This document shows, piece by piece, positions 1 to 11,500 of a stretch of DNA of 64,000 bases. The stretch spans positions 1 through 64,000 of the forward strand of contig QKAW01000055.1 in the NCBI GenBank assembly GCA_003247135.1, written 5' to 3'. The DNA comes from Spirochaetales bacterium. GTDB taxonomy: Bacteria; Spirochaetota; Spirochaetia; DSM-2461. The first letter of the stretch is position 1. The number at the start of each line of letters is the position of its first letter. Made by a program: the position numbers and the translations under genes. Under the pieces are notes generated by a model. That model ran no database searches and was not told the origin of the DNA. It worked only from the letters and a program-made list of their open reading frames with translations.

Positions 1-1
1 G

Positions 2-3000
2 GTAACAATAACAGCTGGAGCCGATGGAAAAGAGAAAAACTGGTCAGTAACAATCCCTGGAGCATCTTCAGATGGAATCTACACCGTTGTAATCGATGCC
101 AGAGATGCAGTAGGCCGGGCAGTATCAACAACAAAGATAGTAAATGTGGATACAACAGCCCCATCATTAAATTCTATTAGTTTAGCAAATGATGAGTTAA
201 TTATAGGTAACAGCTTAACAATATCAGGAAATGCTACAGAAGTCGGTGTAGCTGGATTAGATGTAATTAGTTATTCATTAGACGGCGAAGTAAATTGGTA
301 CCCAGCTGCAGGAACCAATAGCTGGAGCATTGGTTTATCATCACTAACTGATAGTTTGGCAAATGAAGTAGCAATTAAGGTTTCAGATAATGCAGGAAAT
401 GAGAGTGCTATTACAAGAATCCCATTTAAGGTTGATACTGCTATACCAACATCAACAATTGTTGGAATTTCTGAAACTTTAATTAATACTTCAGATGATG
501 TAAGCTTAAGCGGAGTAGCATCAGATAATAATGGAATTAAATCAATTGAACTAACTGCATCGATTAATGGAGCTCCATATGTATCAATTCCTCTATCAGT
601 AATTAATAGTAATCAGTGGAATGTAACAAGTCCAATAACTAATGAAGGCTCCTATGATTTTACAATTACAATTAAAGATAATGCAGATAGAGTTAATAAT
701 TATCAAAGAAAGATCGTAATAGATAAAAATGCACCATCTAACAGTATAACATATCCATCATCTCAAACTCTTCTTAATGGTGATAGTGTTATTGTAAAAG
801 GTGCTGCAGATGATAATAATAGTATTAAAGCAATAACCATTAGTTATGCAGGTAATAATTATAATATAACTAATAATCTCTATAACTGGAGTCATGAAGT
901 TGATCTTTCAAGTTTGTTAATCCCTGTTTACCTAAGTACCGGTGAAGATTGGTCTATTGGTGGAGAAACAGTTAATATAGATGTTTACAGAATACCATAT
1001 GATGTTATTTTAGAGGATTATGCAGGAAATATATCAACAACTTCAAGTGAGCTAGTTGTTTACCCTAATGGAGACCTACCAATTGTAAATATTACTTCAC
1101 CATCAAACTATAACTTAACAAGTGGAGTACTAACAGTTGCAGGTTCACTATATGATGATGATGGGTTTGTTGATCCATTAGATAGTAATAATAAATTGTT
1201 ATTGGAAGTACGTATTGATTTAAATGGTGATGGAGATTTTGCTGATAAAATAGACCTGAATTCAGATGGTGATACAGATGATATGTATGAAGATGAAGCT
1301 ATTGCAAGTCAAAAAGTTGTATCTGGTTCATGGAATTTCAAACTAAATGAGAACGGAGAACTTTATGCTCAAAAAACTGGTGGAACAGGAGAAATTGCAA
1401 TTCAGATTAATGGAAGAGATATATACGGAATTGCAGGTCCAGAGAAAACAGTTTATGTAACATTGGATTCCACTGGTCCAGCTATAGGAGAAATAGGTCT
1501 AAGTCAGGGAGGTGAATCCCTTATAGATAATGAAGGACGAATAAGAAGTGTAGCAGGAACTTTTAATATACTTAGTCAAATTAGTGATAATATAGGTTTA
1601 TCAGATATAAAATACTCCTTTAACGGTGGTATAACATCTAAATCATACTTAAAGTATACTAGACCAGAAATTGTTAACGAATCTAACAAATCAACGGTAT
1701 TTACTGGTTTGGGGAAAGACGTAACCTTCGATCTTGATGTAGATACATTAAATGAGTCTTCAATTATTGATCAGGTTACTCCAGGTGAAGCCGGTGAAAT
1801 ATTAGTACAACTTTTAGCCTATGATACAACACAATTACAAATAGGGAAAAGTTTAAGATTAGCAATTGATAATGAGAAACCAAGAATTAATTTTACAACA
1901 TCTACATATAGTGAATTAGCAAAAACCGGAGATCAGCAAAGATTAATTTTTGGTGGAAATGCCTACGACAGCAATAAAATAGATAGAGTAGAAATATTCT
2001 TAGTATCAGGTTTAAATAGCATTAACTTTAGAACTGGAGCAATAGATGGTGCTTCAATAACAGCTCCAACTGGAGATTATTTATTTGTAATTGATGATTA
2101 TTATGCAAAAGGAACAGATTTAGACGGTGATGGATTTACTGAAGCTTGGACACAGAGTGGAAACAATCTTGAGTGGTTTGGTGAATTAGTTAACATCCCG
2201 GAAAATTTCCCTAATAACTTTGAAATACATTATAAGATCTATGATGAAGCTGGTAACTTCGATGAAGGAGTTGCTGCCCCAATAATAATTGGAACAGATA
2301 TAAATTCAGATGGAAGTATCTCAAACGGAGAAAAAGTAAACTATATAGATAATATTAGGGCTATAGATAAGGTATCTATTGGAGTTAACTATACAGATAC
2401 AGCAGGTAAGAGTATCTCCATAACAGATCATGGACATGTAACAATAGAAACTGATGAAACTTTAAATAAAGTTTACTCAATTGAAGCTAACTATACCGGA
2501 GATCTCATATTTGATGTAGTAATTACTAATGGATCATCCAGCGTTACAAAAACTCTGGTTATTAATGCTATATCAGGAGCTGGTCAATCTCCAACTATAG
2601 AGTTCGATGGCAGATATGAAGTAGTAGAAGGTTATGGACACATTGATGGAACTAATCTAAGTGGTAAAGTTAGATTCTATGGTACTGCTTCAGATGATAT
2701 CTGGTTAAAAGAGATAAAACATGGCACTACTGTGATAGCACAATGGGGTACTGATGGCTTTGAAGGTATAAACGGAGGTCATATTATTTCCGAATCAACA
2801 GATTGGAATAATGGACACAGTGTTGAATGGAGTTACGAAGTTGATACACCTTCACCTACAACAGATTATTCAATCGATTTAACAGCAGTAGACTCTGGTG
2901 ATCAAACAGGCAATAATAGTTCTGATTTATATACAGTTGTTCCATATATAACTGGTGTAATAAACTCTTTAAGCACTGCGTATCCGTATAATCCAAGTGG

Positions 3001-4546
3001 AGTAGCAAGAACAGCTAAAGGAAATTACCCTGTTAAATTGGGAGATACAATAACTATAACAGGATATAACTTTGATAGTAGTGCATCAGTAAACATTGGA
3101 AGTACGACAATATCTTCTTCAAATGTTTCCGGAAATAGTGGGGCTATAATTATTACAGTTCCAGATACAGTCTCCGGGGCATTATCTGTTAATATGAATG
3201 GAGTTACCTCTGTAAATAATATTAATGATAACAGCAAGATAACTAACAAAGAACCTAATAATTTTAACAATAACCTTCTAACTGATGATAGATATGTTGA
3301 TATTTGGAAATTCACTGATATTGCAGGAACTACTGGGGCAACATACCCTGATATGGCAATAGATACAAATAATGATATAGCATTTTCATATACATTAAAT
3401 AATGAAATAAAAGTATACAAAAAATTTAGCGGAACTTGGGAAAGCCAAATACTTTCACACTCTCTTACATCGTTTTATTATACAGGTATTGGATTTGATG
3501 AATTTAATAATTTTGGTGCAGTTGCAAGTGGAAGTGACGTAACAAATGGTTCAGAAGAGTTCGGAAGTTTTTATTTTATTGAGCCGGTAAATACAACTGC
3601 AAAAGCTACTCAAGATGATTATCGAAGAAATATAGAAGATTTGGAAGATGGAGGTTATAGTGCCAAAAGAATGCAGAATCCTCAAGTTCTTCTTACAGGA
3701 GATATTTCATATTTAGTTCCTCACCCGACAGTAACCAATGAGTACGGGCGAGTATTTCTTGCTTATTTTGATGATGTAAATAAAACAATTAAGTTTAGAT
3801 ATTCAAGTTCTAAAGAAGGAAATAACTTAATCGAAAATAATTCAATAGGTGTTCGTGGAACTAATTTTAACAACATTGGATTCCATACTATTGCAGATTC
3901 TTCATCATCCAGTAACAATATTTCAATGGCAATAGATTCTAATAAAAATGTTTATATTGCCTGGTATGATCCTTATACTAAGACTCTTAAATTGAAAAGA
4001 AATACTTCTATTGCTACAACAGAGAGATCATTTGGCGATTCTGAAGCTGGTGCAAACTCATCAACATGGAGTAATACCTTAACAATTCCTGGGTATAATA
4101 TTGGCCAGAATGTTGCAATTAAAATTGATTCAACAGGTGCAATACATTTAGCATATAAGGTAGTTCAACCTGGATTTTCTCAATTAGGGTATACATTTAT
4201 ATCTGATTTTACTGATAATTCAACAATCGAGTCATATATTGTTGATCAAACATTGGCTGCAGGGGACAATATAGATATGACTATATTTAATAACAAGCCT
4301 TATATTTCATATTTTAATTCAACATTTAGAGATACAAATAGTAGCCTTCGAGTAGCGTATCCAATAGCAAGCAGCAGAATTAATGGTGCAGAAAATAACA
4401 TGCTTACCGGTAATTGGGAAATATCTGCTATTCCAACCACAGATGTCCCTGAGTACTTTAAAGTAAATATAGAGACAAAATCTGATGGTACTCCAATAAT
4501 TGGTTTTGCAACTGATAAAGGTCTACAATATGCAGTTAAGCAATAA
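2..4546 (+). CDS. Giant Ig-like/TIG repeat protein with C-terminal propeller-like region (5' end outside window)
   Basis: The frame is open from the first bases, so the start lies outside the window; the GTG at 146 falls inside an Ig-like domain and is not the start. Repeated Ig-like units share a 'DDDG...V...D' core and end in 'D.AGN' strands. Acidic loops of EF-hand type occur near 1216-1284 (DLNGDGD, DLNSDGD), 2118-2155 (DLDGDG) and 2291-2335 (DINSDG), which suggests calcium binding. An IPT/TIG-like domain sits near 3013-3225. The last 1.2 kb has 'MAIDTNND', 'MAIDSNKN' and 'IKIDSTGA' repeats typical of propeller/BNR-like folds. The end (AVKQ) is not barrel-like, so the protein is probably surface-bound or secreted by a signal not visible here. 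The next gene overlaps its end. Likely an adhesin or matrix protein; the ligand is unknown. Confidence 0.75.
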   Translation, partial: VTITAGADGKEKNWSVTIPGASSDGIYTVVIDARDAVGRAVSTTKIVNVDTTAPSLNSISLANDELIIGNSLTISGNATEVGVAGLDVISYSLDGEVNWYPAAGTNSWSIGLSSLTDSLANEVAIKVSDNAGNESAITRIPFKVDTAIPTSTIVGISETLINTSDDVSLSGVASDNNGIKSIELTASINGAPYVSIPLSVINSNQWNVTSPITNEGSYDFTITIKDNADRVNNYQRKIVIDKNAPSNSITYPSSQTLLNGDSVIVKGAADDNNSIKAITISYAGNNYNITNNLYNWSHEVDLSSLLIPVYLSTGEDWSIGGETVNIDVYRIPYDVILEDYAGNISTTSSELVVYPNGDLPIVNITSPSNYNLTSGVLTVAGSLYDDDGFVDPLDSNNKLLLEVRIDLNGDGDFADKIDLNSDGDTDDMYEDEAIASQKVVSGSWNFKLNENGELYAQKTGGTGEIAIQINGRDIYGIAGPEKTVYVTLDSTGPAIGEIGLSQGGESLIDNEGRIRSVAGTFNILSQISDNIGLSDIKYSFNGGITSKSYLKYTRPEIVNESNKSTVFTGLGKDVTFDLDVDTLNESSIIDQVTPGEAGEILVQLLAYDTTQLQIGKSLRLAIDNEKPRINFTTSTYSELAKTGDQQRLIFGGNAYDSNKIDRVEIFLVSGLNSINFRTGAIDGASITAPTGDYLFVIDDYYAKGTDLDGDGFTEAWTQSGNNLEWFGELVNIPENFPNNFEIHYKIYDEAGNFDEGVAAPIIIGTDINSDGSISNGEKVNYIDNIRAIDKVSIGVNYTDTAGKSISITDHGHVTIETDETLNKVYSIEANYTGDLIFDVVITNGSSSVTKTLVINAISGAGQSPTIEFDGRYEVVEGYGHIDGTNLSGKVRFYGTASDDIWLKEIKHGTTVIAQWGTDGFEGINGGHIISESTDWNNGHSVEWSYEVDTPSPTTDYSIDLTAVDSGDQTGNNSSDLYTVVPYITGVINSLSTAYPYNPSGVARTAKGNYPVKLGDTITITGYNFDSSASVNIGSTTISSSNVSGNSGAIIITVPDTVSGALSVNMNGVTSVNNINDNSKITNKEPNNFNNNLLTDDRYVDIWKFTDIAGTTGATYPDMAIDTNNDIAFSYTLNNEIKVYKKFSGTWESQILSHSLTSFYYTGIGFDEFNNFGAVASGSDVTNGSEEFGSFYFIEPVNTTAKATQDDYRRNIEDLEDGGYSAKRMQNPQVLLTGDISYLVPHPTVTNEYGRVFLAYFDDVNKTIKFRYSSSKEGNNLIENNSIGVRGTNFNNIGFHTIADSSSSSNNISMAIDSNKNVYIAWYDPYTKTLKLKRNTSIATTERSFGDSEAGANSSTWSNTLTIPGYNIGQNVAIKIDSTGAIHLAYKVVQPGFSQLGYTFISDFTDNSTIESYIVDQTLAAGDNIDMTIFNNKPYISYFNSTFRDTNSSLRVAYPIASSRINGAENNMLTGNWEISAIPTTDVPEYFKVNIETKSDGTPIIGFATDKGLQYAVKQ

Positions 4547-5507
4547 AATTTATATTGGTATAATATTCATAATTATAATACTGACAGGTTGTAAAGATGA
4601 ATATACATCGATTGTTCTACTCTCCGGTTCAAATAATCCATTATCCCAGGATATAGATAATGAACTGGGGAGAAGATATACAAGAACACTTGAGAATATT
4701 GAATCAATTAACTTTTATTACAAATATGGGGAAGACAGAATTACAGATATAATAAAGAATAATCAAAATGTTAATATTCTGAAATACACTAAAGTTTCAG
4801 AAATAGTTGAATTAATAAATGATGATTTAATTAAACCACTACCAGAAATAATTCAGAAAGATATTATAAAAAAAATGCCTGAAAGTATTGCTTCAATGTG
4901 CAAAATTAATGAAAATTTTTATATAATTCCATATTCAGTTGAGCTTTATAAACTATTTTTTAAAGATCAGGAAGAAGTATTATCTTTTAAAATAAAAAAA
5001 GATTTAGATCTATTAAGATTGTTAGAGTTGTTTAAAACTATAAATTCTAATAAGACTGATGAGTTTTTACTAAACCAGTTTAAAGAAAATTACATTAACG
5101 GACTATTTTCATCCAATAACCCCACAGCCTACTTTACTACAGAGCCTACTTTGGAAATAATAAATAATTTTAAGGAAAGTGATGTATTTTTTGCTTCAGT
5201 ATATGGATATGTTCCTATTAATAATATTAGTAATTCATTTCTACAACATTTAATATCGGAACAAACAGCAGATTACTTACTAAGACGTAAAGGACATACT
5301 CCTTTATTAGCAAATTTTAATCTAATTAAGTTAAATACGCAGCAAAAAATAGAATATGAGATTATACAGTCTAATAGAGATATAAAAAGTTTCAAAATAG
5401 ATTATCTTACTGATAAAGAGATTAAAAATGAAATTAATACACTTAAAGAATTTTTAAACAGTATCATTACTTATGAAGATTATATAAAAAAAACAAGATT
5501 ATATTAA
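4530..5507 (+). CDS. Lipoprotein resembling ABC solute-binding proteins (family 1-like)
   Basis: I choose the ATG at 4530: AAAGG lies 8 bases upstream, and the product then begins with a clean lipoprotein signal (MQLSNK, a hydrophobic run, then LTGC with Cys21). A longer frame from TTG 4500 would spoil this signal. The body of about 300 residues has the look of extracellular sugar-binding proteins: an N-terminal 'VLLSGSNN' strand, and 'ENFYIIPYSVELYKLFF', which resembles the 'iPys...l.YN' strand of family 1 binding proteins. No permease or ATPase lies nearby. The start overlaps the preceding giant Ig gene by 17 bases, so the two are translationally coupled. It may help assemble or sense the surface proteins rather than feed a transporter. 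The family call is weak; the lipoprotein call is firm. Confidence 0.6.
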   Translation: MQLSNKIYIGIIFIIIILTGCKDEYTSIVLLSGSNNPLSQDIDNELGRRYTRTLENIESINFYYKYGEDRITDIIKNNQNVNILKYTKVSEIVELINDDLIKPLPEIIQKDIIKKMPESIASMCKINENFYIIPYSVELYKLFFKDQEEVLSFKIKKDLDLLRLLELFKTINSNKTDEFLLNQFKENYINGLFSSNNPTAYFTTEPTLEIINNFKESDVFFASVYGYVPINNISNSFLQHLISEQTADYLLRRKGHTPLLANFNLIKLNTQQKIEYEIIQSNRDIKSFKIDYLTDKEIKNEINTLKEFLNSIITYEDYIKKTRLY

Positions 5508-5592
5508 AAAATATCTCAAGAATAGTAAATTAAATTACGTTAATAGATAAAGGGAAAATTATTAATAAATATTAATAGTTGTGGAGAATCGA

Positions 5593-8500
5593 ATGAAAAA
5601 AATTCTAAATATAATTTTTATATTTATAATATCAATATATTCATTAAGTGCCAAAGGTAAAACAGAAGAGTCTGATTATAAACAGATTGGAGGTAAAGAA
5701 AACTGGGAGTACGAAATCCCTCTGGAAGGTAAAGCCCCTGGAGAATATAATGTTTTAATTAGAGCAAAGGATAAAGCAAATAATGAAACTTATGCAGGCC
5801 CTTTTGATGTTATTTTAGACCCTGATTCGGATTTACCAATAGTTTCAATAACTAATCCCCTAACATTTATGAGAGTAGGGGGAGATTTAAATATTGTTGG
5901 AACAGCAAGAGATGATGATGGAATAGATAAAGTCTATATAAAAATAAATGATGAAGCCTATGAAGAAGCAAATGGAAAAGATTTTTGGAGTTATCCATTA
6001 TCTTCAACAAGATTTGATGATGGGCAAAATATTATTACAGTTAAAGCTGTGGATATTAATGGACTGTTTGGAAATGAGCAGAGTGTTGTTTATAATCAGG
6101 ATACACTTAAACCCAAAAATACAATTGTTAATTATGAAAATGGTGCAATATTTTCAGGAAAAGTAACAGTTAATGCTGAAGTTGAAGATGCAAACGGAAT
6201 ATCAAAAATTTTATACAGTTCAGATAATGAAGAGACTTATAATTCAATAAAATTTGAGAAAAATGAAACAGGTAACATTTTCACCTTTTCAATTTCAATA
6301 GATACAGAAAAACTTGAAGATGGACCAAATATTTACTGGTTTAAAAGTTTTGATAAAACAGGTTCTGTTGCAAAAACTGCATTCCTTTTTTTTGTAGATA
6401 ATGTTGGACCAGAAATAACCCTAATAGACCCACCACAGGAAGAAAAACTAAATGGTGAAATTAGTATTAGCGGTAAAATAACTGATATTATTGGTATTGA
6501 AAGTTTTAAATATATCTATGGAGATTATGAAGAGGAAATTAAACTCTATCCCGGGAATCCATATTGGACTATAAAAGTTGATACAGATAGTAAATTAAAA
6601 GAGATTAAGTTAACTTCTGTTGATACATCAGGAAATAAAAGCGAAATAAATACACCTTTAATTGTGGATTTGGAGTCAGATAAACCAAAGATAACATTAA
6701 ATAACCCTACCTCTGATAAAATATATAAAGAGAGTCTTACTCTAGAAGGAACAATAGTTGATGATGATTACGTTAAGGGACTGTTCTACTCCATAGATAA
6801 TGGAGATGAGGTTTTTCTAAAAACATTCAATACATTTTATGAGAATATTGATGGTTTACAAAGCGGAAAACACAAAATTACAATTACTCCGGTAGACAAT
6901 AATGATATTCAAGGTGATACAGTAACTATTCCATTTGAAATTGATAGTTTTAATCCGATTTTATCAATAAATACTGTCTTAAAAAATAGTACAGAAAATA
7001 TTTTTTACTCGGGATATCCTGTAACAACAGATGGTGGGTATAAAATATTAGGAAGCATTTCTGCTGGCAATGCAATAGATAAACTCGAGGTTAGAATTGG
7101 TAATACAGAATTTATTCCATTGGAATTTGTCTCATTAGAACAGAACACCAGCACATTCTCAATAAATGTTAATAGTGACTTTCCTTATGGAATAACAGAG
7201 ATCTCTCTTTTAGTTACAGACGTTTATGGGAATAAGTCACAGATAATTGATGAAATTTATGTAAAAAACTACACAAAAAATAGTGATGATTGGGGTCTAT
7301 ATCACATCCCTGTAAAAAGTAGTGATTATATCTATCTTGAAAAAAATATCGGCTTTGAAATGATATTTGTAGGACCTGATATTATTTCAATAAAGCCCTC
7401 TACTAAAACAGAAGTTTTTGAAGTCCAAAGGGAAAATAAAAATATTAAAATTATTCCAAAAAAATTGGGTAAAATTGAAAATGTAAAATTTATCATAGAA
7501 ACAGCAAAGGGCTTTTTCGAAACAAGAGAATTTAACTTCATTTATGATGATGTTCCCCCTGAAATAGAGCTAAAAAGTCCGATTATTAATTCCAACTTAT
7601 CCAGCAGTTTGTTATTTCAGGGTAGAATAATTGAAGATTTCCTTCAAAAAGTTGAATACAGATTTTCAAATAGTGAAGAGTATAAAAATATTGAATTTAA
7701 CAGCAGTAATAGTTTTACTCAAACAATAGAGATTCCTGAAACAACAGCAGAATCACTTACTATAACAGTACGTGCAACAGATAAAACTGGAAACCAGAAA
7801 TCAGTATATAGAACTTTTACTATAGATGAGAATAAATTTATTCAAACTCTAACTCAAGAAGAGATAACTGGTAACACCGGAGTGTTTACTGATAATCCAT
7901 TGTTATTTCTAAACTACCCTAAAAATAATCAAACCTTTTTTACTGATCCGGTTATTTCAGGTTTTGCACGAGATGATGATTCTGTTAAATCAATAAAAAT
8001 ATCAACTACCCCGGAAATAAAAGATGCTGAAGTAATTAATAAAGATAAAATAGTTACAAAAGTATATGAAATCGAGGGATTATTCGATATTTCTCTTAAA
8101 GAGTTTGGGGATGGATTTAAGAGTCTTGATATAGTTGCCATTGATGAGAATGGAGTTGAATCTCAAATTAAAACTATAACCTATCGTTTTGAGCCAAATA
8201 AATCTTATATAAAAGTAAATAGTTATACAGATTCTCAAGGGGAGAATCTATATAAAAATGGTGTTTATATAGATAATGATACTAATAGTAAACTTTCAGG
8301 AGAAATTACAGGAGGAATAAAGGGGAATCTTGAGTTTTCTTATAATACAGATGAATTTAAACCGGTATTAATGTATAACAATTCATTTACTATTCCTACT
8401 AAAGGTAAAACAGTATGGGGTCAGAATCTTTTAAGACTTAAATTTACAGATAAATATGGTCGTGTATACCTGTATAATACCTTTTTCTATATAGTGGATA

Positions 8501-11500
8501 AAAAATATAGTAGGGAACTAAGGGATTCTGATGGTATTTATTTTAATAAAATGTATTCAGAGAATGAGTACGTTGATATTACAGGTAACAAAGTTTTTAC
8601 TGGTTTTTTTATAGGTAGAAACATTGAGTCAATTAAACTAGAAACAAAAAAAGGTCAATTACCAAACTTTTTTGATTTGTACAGAAAAAACAGCAGATTA
8701 ATTATTCACTCCCTTGGTAACGGTATTTCAGAAGAGGTTAGAGTTGTTGTAAAAAGTATTGATGGAGATATTTACTATTCTGATTATTATAAATTTATAA
8801 GTGATAATAATAAACCTGATTTAGTTGTTGACACAGCTGACAAACAGTTTATACAGAATGAAATTGAGTTAAAAGGATCTGTCAAAGATGATATTAAAAT
8901 TAAATCCCTTGAATATTCAATAAATAATGGAATTACCTGGAATAATATTGAATTAAAATCAGCTCCTGTACTAGAAAAAAAGGAAAAATATACAGCAAAC
9001 TCCATTCTTGATAGAGACACCATAAAGAAAGTTGAAGTTGAGGAGTATATTTTTTCACATAAACTGGATCTTACAATGTTAAAAGATAATGGATATACAG
9101 TTCTTGTTAAAGTAACAGATTTTTATGGAAACTATACATTGGATAAGAGATCATTTATTAAAGATAGTACAAATCCAAAACTTGAACTGTTTATTCCCGG
9201 AGAGGATGAAGTAAATGGTATTGTTACACTAATAGGAAAAAGTTCAGATAATATGGAACTTAACAATGTTTCATACTCTTTTGATGGAACAAATTTTATA
9301 AATGTAGGTAGAGAAGGGGTCTTTAATTTTGATGTAAATTTTGGAAACTATAATGATTTCCCTGAATCATTTACTATAAAATCTACAGATATGTCAGGAA
9401 ATTTTACTGAAATTTTCCCACTATTTAATATAAATCAACTTCGAGATAAACCTGTTGTTCAAATCCAAACTCCTCAGGAGAAAGAGACAATTAGAAATGA
9501 TTTTGTTATTTCCGGTATGGCTTTTGATGATGATGGTATAGATACAATATACTACTCCCTTGATGGAGGAGAACTAAAACCTGTAGCAAAAGGTGAGAAT
9601 AACTTTTCAGTAAATATTGAACTTGATTCAATAGAAAATAATGAACATATAATTACTGTAAAAGCTGTGGACATTCTAGGTATAGAGAGTGATATTGTTA
9701 CATCATCATTCTGGGTTTCTAAAGAGGAGCCAACAAGTAGGCTGATACTACCTAAAATTGATGAAACAAAGAGAAATTCAATTAAACTTGTAGGTAGCAG
9801 CTTTGACAAGAATGGAATTAAATCCGTATACGTTTCAACAGACAATGGAATTTCATATCAGTTAGCAGATGGTAAAGAGGATTGGAATTACACATTTAAT
9901 ACCAAGAATATTAAAGATGGAACTTACTCTCTTTTTGTTAAAGCCTACGATAAACTGGATACTGAGGGTTTTTACTCTACCCTAATTAACATTGATAATA
10001 CACCTCCAGAATTAATTATAAACCAGCCTGTTGATGGGGATATTTTGTCTGACAAGATTTTGTTTAGCGGTAGAAGTATGGATAATATCTCTTTAAAGGA
10101 GGTTAAATATAAAATATTTAGTCATAATAGCAGTAGTGAAAATAATATATTGGTAGCAGAAGGGGAATTAACGAAGAATGGAATATTTAATATTGATATC
10201 CCATTGGAAGGTTATGAACTTGGGGATTATAACATAGAGTTAATTGCCTTTGATGATGCAAATAACAGATCAATTTCAACAAGAAACTTTACTGTAACAG
10301 AAGGTGATAGTGCGGGAGATTTGGAACTTCTTTTCCCACAGTCTGGATCAACCCATACATCTTATTTTGAAATTGCAGGAAAAGTAACAGGACATAAAAA
10401 AGTAGACTTTGTTGATTGTTATATTGATGACAATATTTACAGTGAGATAAAAGTTAATGAATTTAACTATTTTAACCTTATAGTGGACTCATTTATGCTA
10501 AAGGATGGATTACATAAGGTTAAAGTAGTTGGAAAACTGGATGATGGACAAGTTTATGATACTCCTGAATATGAGTTTTCTGTTAAAAATAGTGGAGCCT
10601 GGGTTAATATAACCAGTATGAAAACAGGGGATAATATTTCAGGAAGACCTTTTCTAACAGGTGAGGCAGGATCCTATGGTCAAGATGTAAAACCTGTATT
10701 AGTGGAAGTAAGTCTGGATAATGGACAAATCTTTCTTCCTGCTGATGGAACAAGTCAATGGAAATTCAGAGTTGAGACATGGCAATATGAGGATGGTTTA
10801 ACTCCGGTACTGGTAAGAGCAATCTTTAGTAACGATGAAATAAGAACAGCTAGAATAGCTGTAAATATTGATAAAACACCTCCAGTTGTCTCTATATTGG
10901 AAGATATTGAAAAAGGTGCATTTAATGACAGTATAAAAATTTCCGGTATATCATCAGATGCTAATGGTTTAACTGATATCTCTGTAATTCTGCGGGATGG
11001 TAGCAAGTCTAATTATGAAATTCCAGGAATATTTCAAGGTATGTTTATAGATGCTGAAAGTGGATTTGGAAAGTTGTACGGAGTTGGAATAGGGCTAACT
11101 TTTTTCGATGACAATGTTAAACTTCAGTTTACAATAGGGGAGACCAGAACTGCATCAGTAGACGCGAGAATTAAAGGTCTCTTCTGGGGTGGTAAATTAT
11201 TAGCCAATCTTTACTCTTTAGACTATGGCTACCTTTTTGGCCCGGATTTTAGTATTTTTTCCAGTACATTAAGTCTTGGAGCAAGTTTTACAAATAAAAC
11301 ACTGTCTATTGGTAGTGAAGATTCAATAATGTGGTACTCGGCAATAGTGGGACAATTAGAGTTACTTAAAGTAAAATTTAATAACGATTATTTAAGTTCA
11401 CAATCAATATATATAGATTTTGAAGCTACTCTAATATCTTCTGAGAATACAGGAGGTTTCTTCCCTAAGCTAGGAATTGGAACCAGGGTTACTCTATTTT

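Noticed and set aside
3025-3420. 131-residue minus-strand frame inside the giant Ig gene
   Set aside because: Its reading is the complement of beta-strand repeats; no start signal, and the plus frame is clearly coding.
5508-5592. Frameshift joining the lipoprotein and the second giant Ig gene
   Set aside because: The second gene has its own signal peptide and GGAG ribosome site; the lipoprotein ends with a normal stop.
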